64,000 bases of DNA, from NCBI RefSeq assembly GCF_029916425.1, contig NZ_JAHAVQ010000003.1:62001-126000 (forward strand), read 5' to 3'. Positions 1 to 7,966 of this stretch are shown here, piece after piece. A program made the translations under genes and the position numbers. Numbering within the stretch: the stretch's first letter is position 1; each line of letters opens with the position of its first letter. The notes under the pieces are model-generated. The model was not told the origin of the DNA. It made no database searches and worked only from the letters and a program-made list of their open reading frames with translations. This stretch comes from Liquorilactobacillus sicerae (lineage in GTDB: Bacteria; Bacillota; Bacilli; Lactobacillales; Lactobacillaceae).

Positions 1-537
1 TGCGGCTCCCGAGTCCATTGACTCTACCTTCATTTGAGACAATTTCATATGATTTTTTTGTAACATATAATTAAACCAAAAGTAACTAGCTCCTCCAGTA
101 GTATCTAAAGCAACTGTTTTCCCTTTTAAGTCTTTAAAGGTTTTAATATCTTTAGTACCTACAAGACCATCAGCACCAGTAGATGTATCTAAAGCCAAAA
201 CATTTTGAATTTTTAAACCACTAGCTGCACTTAAAACATTAGTATCTACAGAAGTTGCAATGCCTTGAATTTTGCCTGAAGCCAAAGCACTTTTACTGTC
301 AGATTTGCTTTCAATGTCTTTAATCTGGACATTTACTCCATAATCTTTAAAGAAACCTTTTTGCTCAGCCAAATCTAAGGGATAAAAACCGATCCAGGAT
401 GAATGAGCAATTTTAACTACCTTGCTATTTGCAGAAACTTGACCTATAAAAATAGTTAAAACTGATAACAAAGACAATAAGAACACAAGCAATGAACGTT
501 TAATATAACCGCTTTTTTTGTTGATTAACTTATCCAT
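1..537 (-). CDS. ABC transporter substrate-binding protein, SsuA/NMT1 type (partial, C-terminus off window)
   Basis: The first 179 codons of a secreted solute-binding protein start with ATG at 537 and stay open to base 1. Residues about 14-37 form a hydrophobic Sec-type signal, followed by a mature start reading KVVKIAHSSWIGFYPLDLA, typical of nitrate/sulfonate/thiamine-precursor binding proteins (SsuA/NMT1-like). Later segments (GLVGTKDIKTFKDLKGKTVA, TTGGASYFW) match the family's second half of lobe 1. It lies 20 nt after the hydroxyacid dehydrogenase and should share its transcript. I see no lipobox cysteine, which is odd for a Gram-positive binding protein. The ligand is unknown; permease and ATPase genes would be expected further left. 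Confidence 0.75.
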   Translation of the reverse strand, partial: MDKLINKKSGYIKRSLLVFLLSLLSVLTIFIGQVSANSKVVKIAHSSWIGFYPLDLAEQKGFFKDYGVNVQIKDIESKSDSKSALASGKIQGIATSVDTNVLSAASGLKIQNVLALDTSTGADGLVGTKDIKTFKDLKGKTVALDTTGGASYFWFNYMLQKNHMKLSQMKVESMDSGAA

Positions 538-557
538 ATCTATTTTCCTTCTTTCCT

Positions 558-1541
558 TTATTTAAAATTCACAACATCATTAGGAAATTCCCCTTTGTAC
601 ATTGCAATTGCATTCTCAGTTGCTCTCTTCTTCAATTCAGTAATTGATTCAGAAGATAAATAAGAAATATGAGGAGTAACAATTATCCCTTTGGTTTGCA
701 AAATTGGTAAATCCAAATTACGTGGGGGTTCTTCAGCAATTACATCTAAAATTGCTCCCTTTATTCTTTTAAGCTTAACTGCCTTGATTAATTCATCCTC
801 ATTAATTACCTTTCCTCGAGAAGTATTAATTAATACACAATCTTTTTTCATTAAAGAAAATTGATATTTGTCAATTAAATTTTCAGTTTTTTTAGTTAAA
901 TTACAATGAATAGATATAAAGTTTGCTTTCCTTAATCCTTCTTCTAAGCCAACTACCTGAACTTCTTTTTTTATCATCTGACCAGCTTCCAACTTAGGAT
1001 CAAATGCAATAACCTTCATACCTATTTTTAAAGCCTTTTCTGCAACGTAGCTTCCTATCCTACCAAAACCAATTATTAATAAAGTTTGATTATTTACTCT
1101 CGATGGTAATTTATCTAATGTTTGATAACCCCAATTTCCTTTCTTTATTTGATTAAAAAAGGTATTCAGCGGTTTAAGACTAAATAAAATAGAATTTAAT
1201 ACATACTCAGCAATATCTTCTTTACAATAATTCTTAACATTTGTAACTGGTATATTATTTTTTCTTGCTTCTAAAATATCTACTTTGTCATAACCACCCC
1301 CAAAGATTGCAATCCCTTTACAAGATTCTAAATAGTCAATAGTAGAGTTTGGTATTTCGGCATAAACTTGAGCAATTATCGCATCAACTTTTTTGCCAAA
1401 CTTTTTTAAATCATCTTTATAATCATAATTAGAATGCTTGATTATCGCTTTTGAAAAATTCTTATAGATTATTTCTTTCTCAAGCTCATAATCAGTCCAT
1501 TCTTCATCAATAATCCAAAATAAAGGTGCTTTTTCATCCAT
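558..1541 (-). CDS. D-isomer-specific 2-hydroxyacid dehydrogenase
   Basis: A 327-residue NAD(P)-dependent dehydrogenase that would interconvert a 2-oxoacid and a 2-hydroxyacid in the cytoplasm. The Rossmann motif GFGRIG is at 158-163 with an acidic Asp181 at the end of the next strand, which favours NAD over NADP. The family's catalytic residues are visible as Arg242 (NTSRG), Glu271 (AEEPP) and His291 (PHISY). The ATG abuts the stop of the aconitase X small subunit with no gap, so the two are translationally linked. Family members include D-lactate, D-hydroxyisocaproate and phosphoglycerate dehydrogenases; the substrate here cannot be read from the sequence. Context suggests reduction of an oxoacid formed after an aconitase X dehydration. 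Confidence 0.85.
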   Translation of the reverse strand: MDEKAPLFWIIDEEWTDYELEKEIIYKNFSKAIIKHSNYDYKDDLKKFGKKVDAIIAQVYAEIPNSTIDYLESCKGIAIFGGGYDKVDILEARKNNIPVTNVKNYCKEDIAEYVLNSILFSLKPLNTFFNQIKKGNWGYQTLDKLPSRVNNQTLLIIGFGRIGSYVAEKALKIGMKVIAFDPKLEAGQMIKKEVQVVGLEEGLRKANFISIHCNLTKKTENLIDKYQFSLMKKDCVLINTSRGKVINEDELIKAVKLKRIKGAILDVIAEEPPRNLDLPILQTKGIIVTPHISYLSSESITELKKRATENAIAMYKGEFPNDVVNFK

Positions 1542-1967
1542 TCATTTTTCCTTCCTTAACAATTTAATTGTTCCTTCTGTAGCATTTATTCTAACTAGAT
1601 CTTTATTTTTTACTTCATCTTTAAAACTTTTTTCAACTTTATCAACTAATGGCATATCCATAATTATTGAACTGGCTACTAAAGTTGTATCAGCATTTTC
1701 AACTATCATTGCTTTGGGTTCATTATGGTTCATTTTTAGTTGATACATTCCGTCCGCTTGAACTACTGAGCTTCCTGTTCCATTGGGAAAAACTAAAATT
1801 TTCCCAGCAACGCTTTTCCCAAATAAGCTATGATTCCTTTGGATTACCACGCCAGTTTTCGGATCAATTAAATAAAAGCAAATTCCGTCTTTTGAAAAAA
1901 GGACCTCACCTTCTGCTTGTCCTTCAGAAATTTTGTGACATTTAAAGATTTTATTCATAACGGTCAT
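1542..1967 (-). CDS. Aconitase X small (swivel) subunit, DUF126
   Basis: A 141-residue protein of the DUF126 family, the swivel domain that together with the DUF521 domain makes aconitase X (AcnX). It has the diagnostic stretch LVFPNGTGSSVVQADGMYQL, with the conserved Gly-Ser-Ser at 65-67, then AMIVENADTTLVASSIIMD. Start ATG at 1967 lies inside the end of the large-subunit gene (17 nt overlap) with GGGAG 9 nt upstream. Characterised AcnX enzymes dehydrate cis-3-hydroxy-L-proline in bacteria or mevalonate 5-phosphate in archaea. Separate subunits, as here, correspond to the split form of the family. The substrate in this organism is not known. Confidence 0.87.
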   Translation of the reverse strand: MTVMNKIFKCHKISEGQAEGEVLFSKDGICFYLIDPKTGVVIQRNHSLFGKSVAGKILVFPNGTGSSVVQADGMYQLKMNHNEPKAMIVENADTTLVASSIIMDMPLVDKVEKSFKDEVKNKDLVRINATEGTIKLLRKEK

Positions 1968-3186
1968 CTGTAACTTCTCCCTTCAAAGCTGAATATGCTG
2001 CATTTTCTAAATCTGTAATTACAAATTCCATTTTTCTTCTTCTTGTGTAATAAGCGCATTTTGGAGAATCTGTAACTCCTTTTTTTCCATAAAGAAATTT
2101 CCAGCATGGTTGATCCATACAAGTATTTGAAATAATATCTCCTCCAGCATTTTGGACTTCTTGTAGCAAGCCCATTTGTTCACATAATCTTCGCGTTGGA
2201 TCTGAACTCATAATAAACAAAGGTACAGAAAGCTTTTTACCTTTTATAATTTGAACAACTTTTTCAATTTGTTCAAAAGTTAAATGTGGGCAACCAAATA
2301 AAGCAAAGTCAATTTTTCCTAAAGGAGCTGAAATCTTATCACGAACCGAATCGAGATCACTTTGTGTAATATCAATAGTTTCTGGAACTTCATTACTTTG
2401 AAAAGCTTCCTCAAGAGTACTGGCTTCAGGTGTAAATCCTAAAATATGATAAATTGCAACATTTCCAGAAGTGTTCATTTGTGCTCCAAGATTCATAAGA
2501 GAGGCATTAGAAAAAGATTTCTTATTAGGTTTATTTTTAAAATTGAAAACTGGAATTTTAAAACCAATTTTTAATGGAACTACATAACCCAATAATTGAA
2601 AATCAAAATCCGATTTCATTTCTGGTAAAACATTTACTAAGACCTCACCTTTTCTATTTTCTTCTTTCAAATATCCATAATATGGAACAACTCCTGTAAC
2701 TGCGGCGCAAAGTGCGCTCTGTGCAGATTCACGATTTGTTCTAGCACCATAAACTGAATTAACAAATGGTGTGGCTGAAGACTCTGAGTATGCTATTACA
2801 TCATCTATCTTTGGAACATTCAGTTGTAGATATGGAGTACAATCATACGTCATAAGTGCTCCAATTTTTTTGTATGCTGCATCAGTTCTTTTTACTATTT
2901 TTTCATCAATTGGATCTAAAGTTGTAATTCTTTTCATTTGTTTCCAGTTGAAACTTGGATTTACAGTTGGTCGAACTCGACAGGTAGCACCTTGATTAAC
3001 CAATTTCTCGACAAACCACAGATCTGCTTCTTGATTACTAAGAGCTACATGAGCTCTTGAAATTGGTACCATATAAGGGGCATTAAATGCTTCTGCAATC
3101 GCTACTTGAATTTTCATTGCAGTTTGTGTACCCTTCCCGTACTTTCCATCAAGCATATCTATCTCATCCTTTTTTAATTCAACCAT
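1951..3186 (-). CDS. Aconitase X catalytic (large) subunit, DUF521
   Basis: A 411-residue AcnX large subunit (DUF521), a dehydratase related to aconitase. Candidate Fe-S ligands are Cys116 (MTYDCTPY), Cys299 (FGCPHLT) and Cys356 (SNTCMDQPC), a spacing consistent with the three conserved cysteines of the family; SSATPFVNSVYGARTNRES (about 135-153) is another family block. It is the first gene of the operon AcnX large - AcnX small - D-2-hydroxyacid dehydrogenase - solute-binding protein. Known family activities are cis-3-hydroxy-L-proline dehydratase and phosphomevalonate dehydratase. No proline-metabolism partner or UbiD/UbiX-like decarboxylase is seen nearby, so the actual substrate is open. 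The gene is more AT-rich than the core genes of the window. Confidence 0.87.
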   Translation of the reverse strand: MVELKKDEIDMLDGKYGKGTQTAMKIQVAIAEAFNAPYMVPISRAHVALSNQEADLWFVEKLVNQGATCRVRPTVNPSFNWKQMKRITTLDPIDEKIVKRTDAAYKKIGALMTYDCTPYLQLNVPKIDDVIAYSESSATPFVNSVYGARTNRESAQSALCAAVTGVVPYYGYLKEENRKGEVLVNVLPEMKSDFDFQLLGYVVPLKIGFKIPVFNFKNKPNKKSFSNASLMNLGAQMNTSGNVAIYHILGFTPEASTLEEAFQSNEVPETIDITQSDLDSVRDKISAPLGKIDFALFGCPHLTFEQIEKVVQIIKGKKLSVPLFIMSSDPTRRLCEQMGLLQEVQNAGGDIISNTCMDQPCWKFLYGKKGVTDSPKCAYYTRRRKMEFVITDLENAAYSALKGEVTDDRYE

Positions 3187-3219
3187 GTTTATCCCCTTCC
3201 TTTTGATTAATTTATTAAT

Positions 3220-3248
3220 GTTAACGATAAATGAATGAAATCATTAAC
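3220..3248 (-). promoter_or_regulatory. Inverted repeat upstream of the aconitase X operon (candidate operator)
   Basis: Arms GTTAACGAT (3220-3228) and ATCATTAAC (3240-3248) pair at 8 of 9 positions around an 11-nt spacer, 34 nt before the large-subunit ATG. A TATAAT-like hexamer on the minus strand lies at 3262-3267, but no well-spaced -35 was found. The rest of 3187-3434 is AT-rich without a gene. An operator role is inferred only from symmetry and position. Confidence 0.3.
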
Positions 3249-3424
3249 TTAGTTAAAGCTTATTATAATAAGGCATACGAGTCAATGAATTTTAAAATAT
3301 TAGTTTTTTATTAATATGTATCCGCTTTCAGCTTGGCTATTGAAAGATTAAGCTAAGATTAAAGTTATATAATATGATTGCTTTTAAAAATTACAGGTTC
3401 GCTTGCATTAATACAATATTTTTG

Positions 3425-3471
3425 TAAAAAAAGGCCTCAAAGCTAATCATGTTTTAAGATTAGTTTTGAGG
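3425..3471 (-). terminator. Rho-independent terminator of the exporter operon
   Basis: The stem CCTCAAAGCTAATC (3435-3448) pairs with GATTAGTTTTGAGG (3458-3471). On the minus strand it is followed by a T-run (A-run at 3426-3432). It lies just after the stop at 3501 of the last exporter gene. Confidence 0.85.
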
Positions 3472-3500
3472 TTAAATTAATATTCATAAAACCAAATTTT

Positions 3501-4676
3501 TTACCGTAAAATATCGATCAAATTCTTGTTGGCAGCTTGTTTGGCAGGTAAAATACCAAAAACAATTCCCACAAAAGCTGAAACTCCAAAAGCCAGCAAG
3601 AAAGAATTGAGCGTCAAAACTGCTTTAAACGGCAAGGCCAAAGAAATCAGCTTGGCAATCAACCCGCCCAAGGCAAAACCAAGTAAACCGCCGCTGACCG
3701 TTAGCATAACTGCTTCTAAGAGAAACTGCAGCAAAATTGAATTTGGCTGGGCCCCGACTGCTAAGCGAATACCAATCTCCTGGGTTCGTTCTGAAACTGA
3801 GGTATACATCATATTCATGACGCCAATACCAGCAATAAACAGCGAAATCCCGGCGATGGCACTAATAAAGATCGTCAGCTCGTCGATAACTTTTGAAATA
3901 CTCTTCAATAATTTGCCCAGATCAAAATATTCATAATGACCATTTTTATGCTGAGTTCCATTTTTCTTGAGGAACTTAACAATCCTCTTAGTTTCTTTTG
4001 AGACATTGACTCCTTGATTAAAGGTCAATTTCAAAGTGTTGCCGCTATTGGACGATAAATTCTGATAAAAGACCTGTTTTGGCAACAAGAAGTTTGTCTG
4101 ATAACGACTAATACTTGAAGTAAAGACTCCAATGACCCGATAATAAACATGCTTGATTTCAACTGAAGTACCAATTGCATTTGCAGGATCATGATATTGT
4201 TTTTTAGCCATTTTTTGATTGATCAAGGCAACTGGACTAGCGACTGCTAAATCATAGTGGGTGAATTGGCTACCTGCAATTAGCCTGAGTCCAGTAATCG
4301 GCTTTTGTAAAAGAGTCACTGAAACATTTTTAAGCTGGCTGCCAATCTGAGCATTCGTAGTTATGTGCGATGTTGGATTTAGGACCTTGACTTGGGCTAA
4401 GCTACTGAAGTTCCCTTTGATTTGTTCAACATCATTTTGAACAAAACCCATTTTATCAGAACCATTGCTACTATAATAATTAATCTTGGTCGTTTGTTTA
4501 CCAGTACTAGTAGCTTCCAATTCATTCAGCAGTTTAGCCTTGACGCCATTACCCAAAGAAATAATCGTAATAACCGCCGCAATTCCAATTACGATCCCAA
4601 AAATTGTCAATAAACTGCGGCGTGGATTAGTTCGTAGCGATTGCCAGGCCGTTTTTAAAAGCTCGACAAATAGCAT
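3501..4676 (-). CDS. MacB/YtrF-like ABC transporter permease
   Basis: A 391-residue FtsX/MacB-type permease. TM1 is near residues 20-45 (SLLTIFGIVIGIAAVITIIS), then a large extracellular domain runs to about residue 265, followed by three TM segments, the arrangement of MacB_PCD plus FtsX domains. The motif ISLFIAGIGVMNMMYTSVSE and RTQEIGIRLAVGA are hallmark FtsX-family blocks. The start overlaps the stop of the upstream ATPase (TAATG), indicating coupled translation. With the ATPase and the MacA-like adaptor it should form an exporter or mechanotransmission complex for a peptide, lipid or antibiotic. It is the last gene of the seven-gene operon and is followed by a terminator. Confidence 0.85.
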   Translation of the reverse strand: MLFVELLKTAWQSLRTNPRRSLLTIFGIVIGIAAVITIISLGNGVKAKLLNELEATSTGKQTTKINYYSSNGSDKMGFVQNDVEQIKGNFSSLAQVKVLNPTSHITTNAQIGSQLKNVSVTLLQKPITGLRLIAGSQFTHYDLAVASPVALINQKMAKKQYHDPANAIGTSVEIKHVYYRVIGVFTSSISRYQTNFLLPKQVFYQNLSSNSGNTLKLTFNQGVNVSKETKRIVKFLKKNGTQHKNGHYEYFDLGKLLKSISKVIDELTIFISAIAGISLFIAGIGVMNMMYTSVSERTQEIGIRLAVGAQPNSILLQFLLEAVMLTVSGGLLGFALGGLIAKLISLALPFKAVLTLNSFLLAFGVSAFVGIVFGILPAKQAANKNLIDILR

Positions 4677-5365
4677 TAAGCATTCACCTCGATCTGTTCA
4701 TCGGCAATGATCTGACCATCTAAGATGCGAATAATCCGCTGACCTTGATGTGCAACCCTTTCATCATGCGTGACCATAATGATTGTTGTTTGATTTTGCT
4801 GATTCAAGTTTTTAAATAGCTCCATAATTTCTTTTGAAGTTTGACTGTCCAAAGCTCCGGTTGGTTCATCAGCAATCAAAAATTTAGGGCGGGCAATGAT
4901 GGCCCGGGCAATTGAAACTCGTTGTTGCTGACCACCGGAAAGATTAGTTGGTTTTTTCTGCTCACTGCCAGCTAAACCAACCTGCTTTAAAGCTTGGCCG
5001 ACTTGTTGACTAATCATTTTCCGCTGCTGGCCAGCGTACAAAAGTGGTAAAGCAACATTTTCAGCCACCGACAAATTCTTAATTAGTTCAAAGTTTTGGA
5101 AAACAAAGCCAACATTTTGATTTCTTAACTTTGAAAACTGTTTGCGAGTGTAATCGTGGATTGGGTGATCAAAATAATAATAGTTTCCCTCAAACTGGTC
5201 ATCAAGAAAACCAATAATATTAATTAAGGTTGACTTCCCGGCACCGGATTGACCCATAATTGAGACAAATTCTCCCTGATCGATCTTTAAATTAATATTT
5301 TTTAAAATATGATATCGCTGATCACCTTGCTGGTAATATTTATTGATACTTTCTAATTTAATCAT
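4676..5365 (-). CDS. MacB/YtrE-like ABC transporter ATP-binding protein
   Basis: A 229-residue ABC ATPase of the MacB/LolD class. It shows Walker A GQSGAGKST, signature LSGGQQQRVSIARAI, Walker B FLIADEPTGALD and the switch histidine in MVTHDERVA. The start is chosen at the second of two ATG codons (5368 or 5365), with GGTGG just upstream, overlapping the adaptor stop at 5358-5360 by 8 nt; the first ATG is equally possible. It powers the permease encoded immediately downstream. The order ATPase then FtsX permease matches ytrE-ytrF of Bacillus. Confidence 0.87.
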   Translation of the reverse strand: MIKLESINKYYQQGDQRYHILKNINLKIDQGEFVSIMGQSGAGKSTLINIIGFLDDQFEGNYYYFDHPIHDYTRKQFSKLRNQNVGFVFQNFELIKNLSVAENVALPLLYAGQQRKMISQQVGQALKQVGLAGSEQKKPTNLSGGQQQRVSIARAIIARPKFLIADEPTGALDSQTSKEIMELFKNLNQQNQTTIIMVTHDERVAHQGQRIIRILDGQIIADEQIEVNA

Positions 5366-6419
5366 CATTATCCACCCGGCTTCCAACTTTTAAATTATGG
5401 TCTGGATTATTGACAATTTTTTGACCGGCTTGCAGTCCGGTTTTAACGATCGTAAAACCGGATGCTTTTTTTCCACTGATCGTAACAACTTCACTAACTT
5501 GCCGTCCTTTAACGACAAAGACTTTGCCGTGATAAATGGCCGCACTTGGAACACGAATGCCAGCTTGTGGAACCGAAATCTTGAGTGTTTGACCATCAAT
5601 AAAGTTGCCTGAAATTGAGGCAGTAAACTGATACTTGGCATCATTTTTTTGACTGTCACTGGCGGCGGTTGTTGACAAAAATGAAACCTGACTATCAGTT
5701 TTGACCTTGGTAGCAACCGCTTTGATCTTCAGCTTAGTTCCCGAAGTCAGTTTCTTATAACTATACTCAGAGACTTCACCAACTGCTTGCATCCCATTGC
5801 CTTGAAGTTGCAAACTCGGTGTGCCATTTGCCAGATAATTAACTGTGATCGTGCCAGCAAATGGTGCTGTCAAGGTTCCCGTAACCTTTTGGGCAGTTTT
5901 TTGTTTCTTTTGCTGAGCTTCGGTCAATTCTGCTTGCGTGTCAGCCGCGCTATTTTGAGCTTCGGTCAACTGCTGCTTGAGATCGCTGTAATTATCATCA
6001 CTGCTTGATAACTGTGCTAATTGTTGTTGCAAATTTTTAACTTGAGTATTAGTTGAATTCAAACTCCGCTGTAGTTTGGCGATTTCTTGTTGCTGATCAT
6101 TGAGCGAATCTTGGGCAGTTTGATTATAAGTTGTCAATAAGGTTTGGCCTTGACTGACATTTTCACCGTTTTTTACAGCAACGTTAGTCACTTTACCAGC
6201 AGGGTTTTGTAAGCGCTGCGTCTGACTAGCTTGAACTTTGCCCATCAAAGTCAGCGGTACCTGATGCTGCAATTTAACTACTGCATAATTAATTTGCTTA
6301 GCCGCTGTTTTTTGTGACTTATGCCTAATGACTATCACTCCCATAACAATTACTAAACAAACTATGACCGCTAAGATGATCCCCCATTGTTTTTTGCTTA
6401 ACCGATTAAATTTTTTCAC
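5358..6419 (-). CDS. MacA/HlyD-like membrane fusion (adaptor) protein
   Basis: A 353-residue efflux adaptor. An N-terminal TM (about 12-31) is followed by a barrel-sandwich segment (GKVTNVAVKNGENVSQGQTL), a Gln-rich coiled-coil hairpin (about 108-180) and beta-barrel domains ending near VKTGLQAGQKIV. In Gram-positives such proteins join MacB-type ABC pairs to move peptides or drugs across the envelope. It sits between two membrane proteins of the Ytr type and the MacB-like ATPase, 19 nt after the preceding gene. This adaptor is the component that a standard ytr operon lacks. The cargo is unknown. Confidence 0.82.
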   Translation of the reverse strand: MKKFNRLSKKQWGIILAVIVCLVIVMGVIVIRHKSQKTAAKQINYAVVKLQHQVPLTLMGKVQASQTQRLQNPAGKVTNVAVKNGENVSQGQTLLTTYNQTAQDSLNDQQQEIAKLQRSLNSTNTQVKNLQQQLAQLSSSDDNYSDLKQQLTEAQNSAADTQAELTEAQQKKQKTAQKVTGTLTAPFAGTITVNYLANGTPSLQLQGNGMQAVGEVSEYSYKKLTSGTKLKIKAVATKVKTDSQVSFLSTTAASDSQKNDAKYQFTASISGNFIDGQTLKISVPQAGIRVPSAAIYHGKVFVVKGRQVSEVVTISGKKASGFTIVKTGLQAGQKIVNNPDHNLKVGSRVDNDD

Positions 6420-6438
6420 ATCTTTCGCCCTCTCAAAA

Positions 6439-7209
6439 TTAATTTCTGGTTTCTACCTGATGTTTTAACAAATAAATACTGCCTAACATACTTAAAACGC
6501 TAACTGCCAAATCATATGCAAATGAAACTGAATCACTAGTTAGTTGATCAGCAATTTTGATATCCAAGGTTAAAAATAGCGCTAATAAAATTGCAAAACC
6601 TAAAGTACTGAATATTCTTTGATGCTTGCGCGTCAGCCAGTTCATAATTGATTCCGACAAGAGCAGCACGAAGCTAATATCAATGATGATCGAGCCAAAG
6701 AAATCCAGCAGCGTCAAAATGATTTTTGACATCTTCTCCGCACTAATATGCACAACAACTTTACCAGAACTGGCAGCACTTAAAGAAAAGCCCATACTAG
6801 TAGCATTAACGCTCCAGGAAATCTTAGCATAGGTATCAAAAATCAGTACGCCGGCCAACAAATTGATCACTGCTAAAAATCCAATCGTAACAATGAAAGC
6901 CAAAATCTGCATTGTAATATTACTCAAATACAACTGAGTACTACTCATTGGCAATAAACGGTATTTGCTATTTGTCCAGACGCGATTAATCATTCCTAAC
7001 AGTTTAATAATGCCCAGAAAAATGAACATCACTGCTAGCCAAAGCTCTCCACCTCCAATACCTATTAAGTCATTTTGGCTTGTACCGAACCTAATCAGAA
7101 CGATAAACGGCCATAAAATGGTAATGCCAGAACCAATTATTAAGAATAAACGATATTCTTGTAGCGCTTCTTTAAAAAACAAAGCACAGGTTTTTCTAAT
7201 TGAAAGCAT
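6439..7209 (-). CDS. ABC-2-type membrane protein (YtrC/YtrD-like)
   Basis: A 256-residue integral membrane protein with about six hydrophobic segments, no cysteine motifs and a cytoplasmic basic start. It shares its layout with the preceding gene product (for example INRVWTNSKYRLLPM here against INQTWSKNKYRLLPV there), so the two are paralogues. The start has AAGGAGG 6 nt upstream. Together they most likely form the membrane part of the transporter driven by the ATPase at 7967-8677. A precise function cannot be assigned. Confidence 0.7.
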   Translation of the reverse strand: MLSIRKTCALFFKEALQEYRLFLIIGSGITILWPFIVLIRFGTSQNDLIGIGGGELWLAVMFIFLGIIKLLGMINRVWTNSKYRLLPMSSTQLYLSNITMQILAFIVTIGFLAVINLLAGVLIFDTYAKISWSVNATSMGFSLSAASSGKVVVHISAEKMSKIILTLLDFFGSIIIDISFVLLLSESIMNWLTRKHQRIFSTLGFAILLALFLTLDIKIADQLTSDSVSFAYDLAVSVLSMLGSIYLLKHQVETRN

Positions 7210-7244
7210 TGTTTACCTCCTTAAATTAAGGTTAAAAAAGTATT

Positions 7245-7964
7245 TTAGCTCTGTGTTTCAACTTGGCTTTTTAGCAGCAAAATGCTACCGATCATACATA
7301 AAATAAGTGTCACAGAATTAATAACTAAAACTCGCCAATCAAAAATATTATTGGAAATTCTTTTTTCAACTTGTCCCCCGAGACTTGCTAAAGCAAAGAA
7401 TAAGCAAAAGAAACTTCCCCAGCAAACCAAATCTTGCCACCGGGGCTTAAAAAAATTGGCTAAGGAAACAGCTACTAGCCACAAGAATGTCGCTTTGATT
7501 ATCATTAATAGGTAAAACATTAAGGCTACCATGCCAACTTTAATGACATTTTGATTGTCAAAGTTTATATTAGTTAAACTCTTGATAAATTTAGGATTTA
7601 CCATAATTGTTAATAAGTTTAGACCGATAACGGGCAATGAAACTAAGAGAGCTGCTAGGGTTCGCATGATCAAATTACTAAAATAAAAAATCCCGCTTTT
7701 GACCGGTAATAAACGATACTTGTTCTTACTCCAGGTCTGATTTATTGAGACTGTTACTTTGCAAACACTAACAATGGCAAAAACTATTATAAAAAAAATC
7801 AAGCAGCTACTGATTAAAGTATTTAAATTTCGCTGACTCTGATTAAAAAATATCAAAATGATAAACCAAAGTATTTCAGCCAAAAGCCAGCCGCAAGCTA
7901 AGGCAAAATCTTTGCTGATTTCTGCTTGAAAAAAAATTCGGCAAATTTTCTTGGTTTTCAACAT
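7245..7964 (-). CDS. ABC-2-type membrane protein (YtrC/YtrD-like)
   Basis: A 239-residue membrane protein with about six predicted TM segments, paralogous to the downstream gene product, with which it shares the NKYRLLPV block. It starts 2 nt after the ATPase stop and its GGAGG site lies within the end of the ATPase gene, so the two are translationally coupled. It is probably one half of the heterodimeric membrane domain paired with the 7967-8677 ATPase. The substrate is unknown. Confidence 0.7.
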   Translation of the reverse strand: MLKTKKICRIFFQAEISKDFALACGWLLAEILWFIILIFFNQSQRNLNTLISSCLIFFIIVFAIVSVCKVTVSINQTWSKNKYRLLPVKSGIFYFSNLIMRTLAALLVSLPVIGLNLLTIMVNPKFIKSLTNINFDNQNVIKVGMVALMFYLLMIIKATFLWLVAVSLANFFKPRWQDLVCWGSFFCLFFALASLGGQVEKRISNNIFDWRVLVINSVTLILCMIGSILLLKSQVETQS

Positions 7965-7966
7965 AC

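Noticed and set aside
1542-3186. Aconitase X as part of an archaeal-type mevalonate pathway
   Set aside because: No UbiD/UbiX-like decarboxylase or mevalonate genes are near; the dehydrogenase and binding protein point to a catabolic context.
3262-3285. Promoter TTGACT to TATAAT before the AcnX genes
   Set aside because: The spacing is only about 12 nt, too short for a normal sigma-A promoter.
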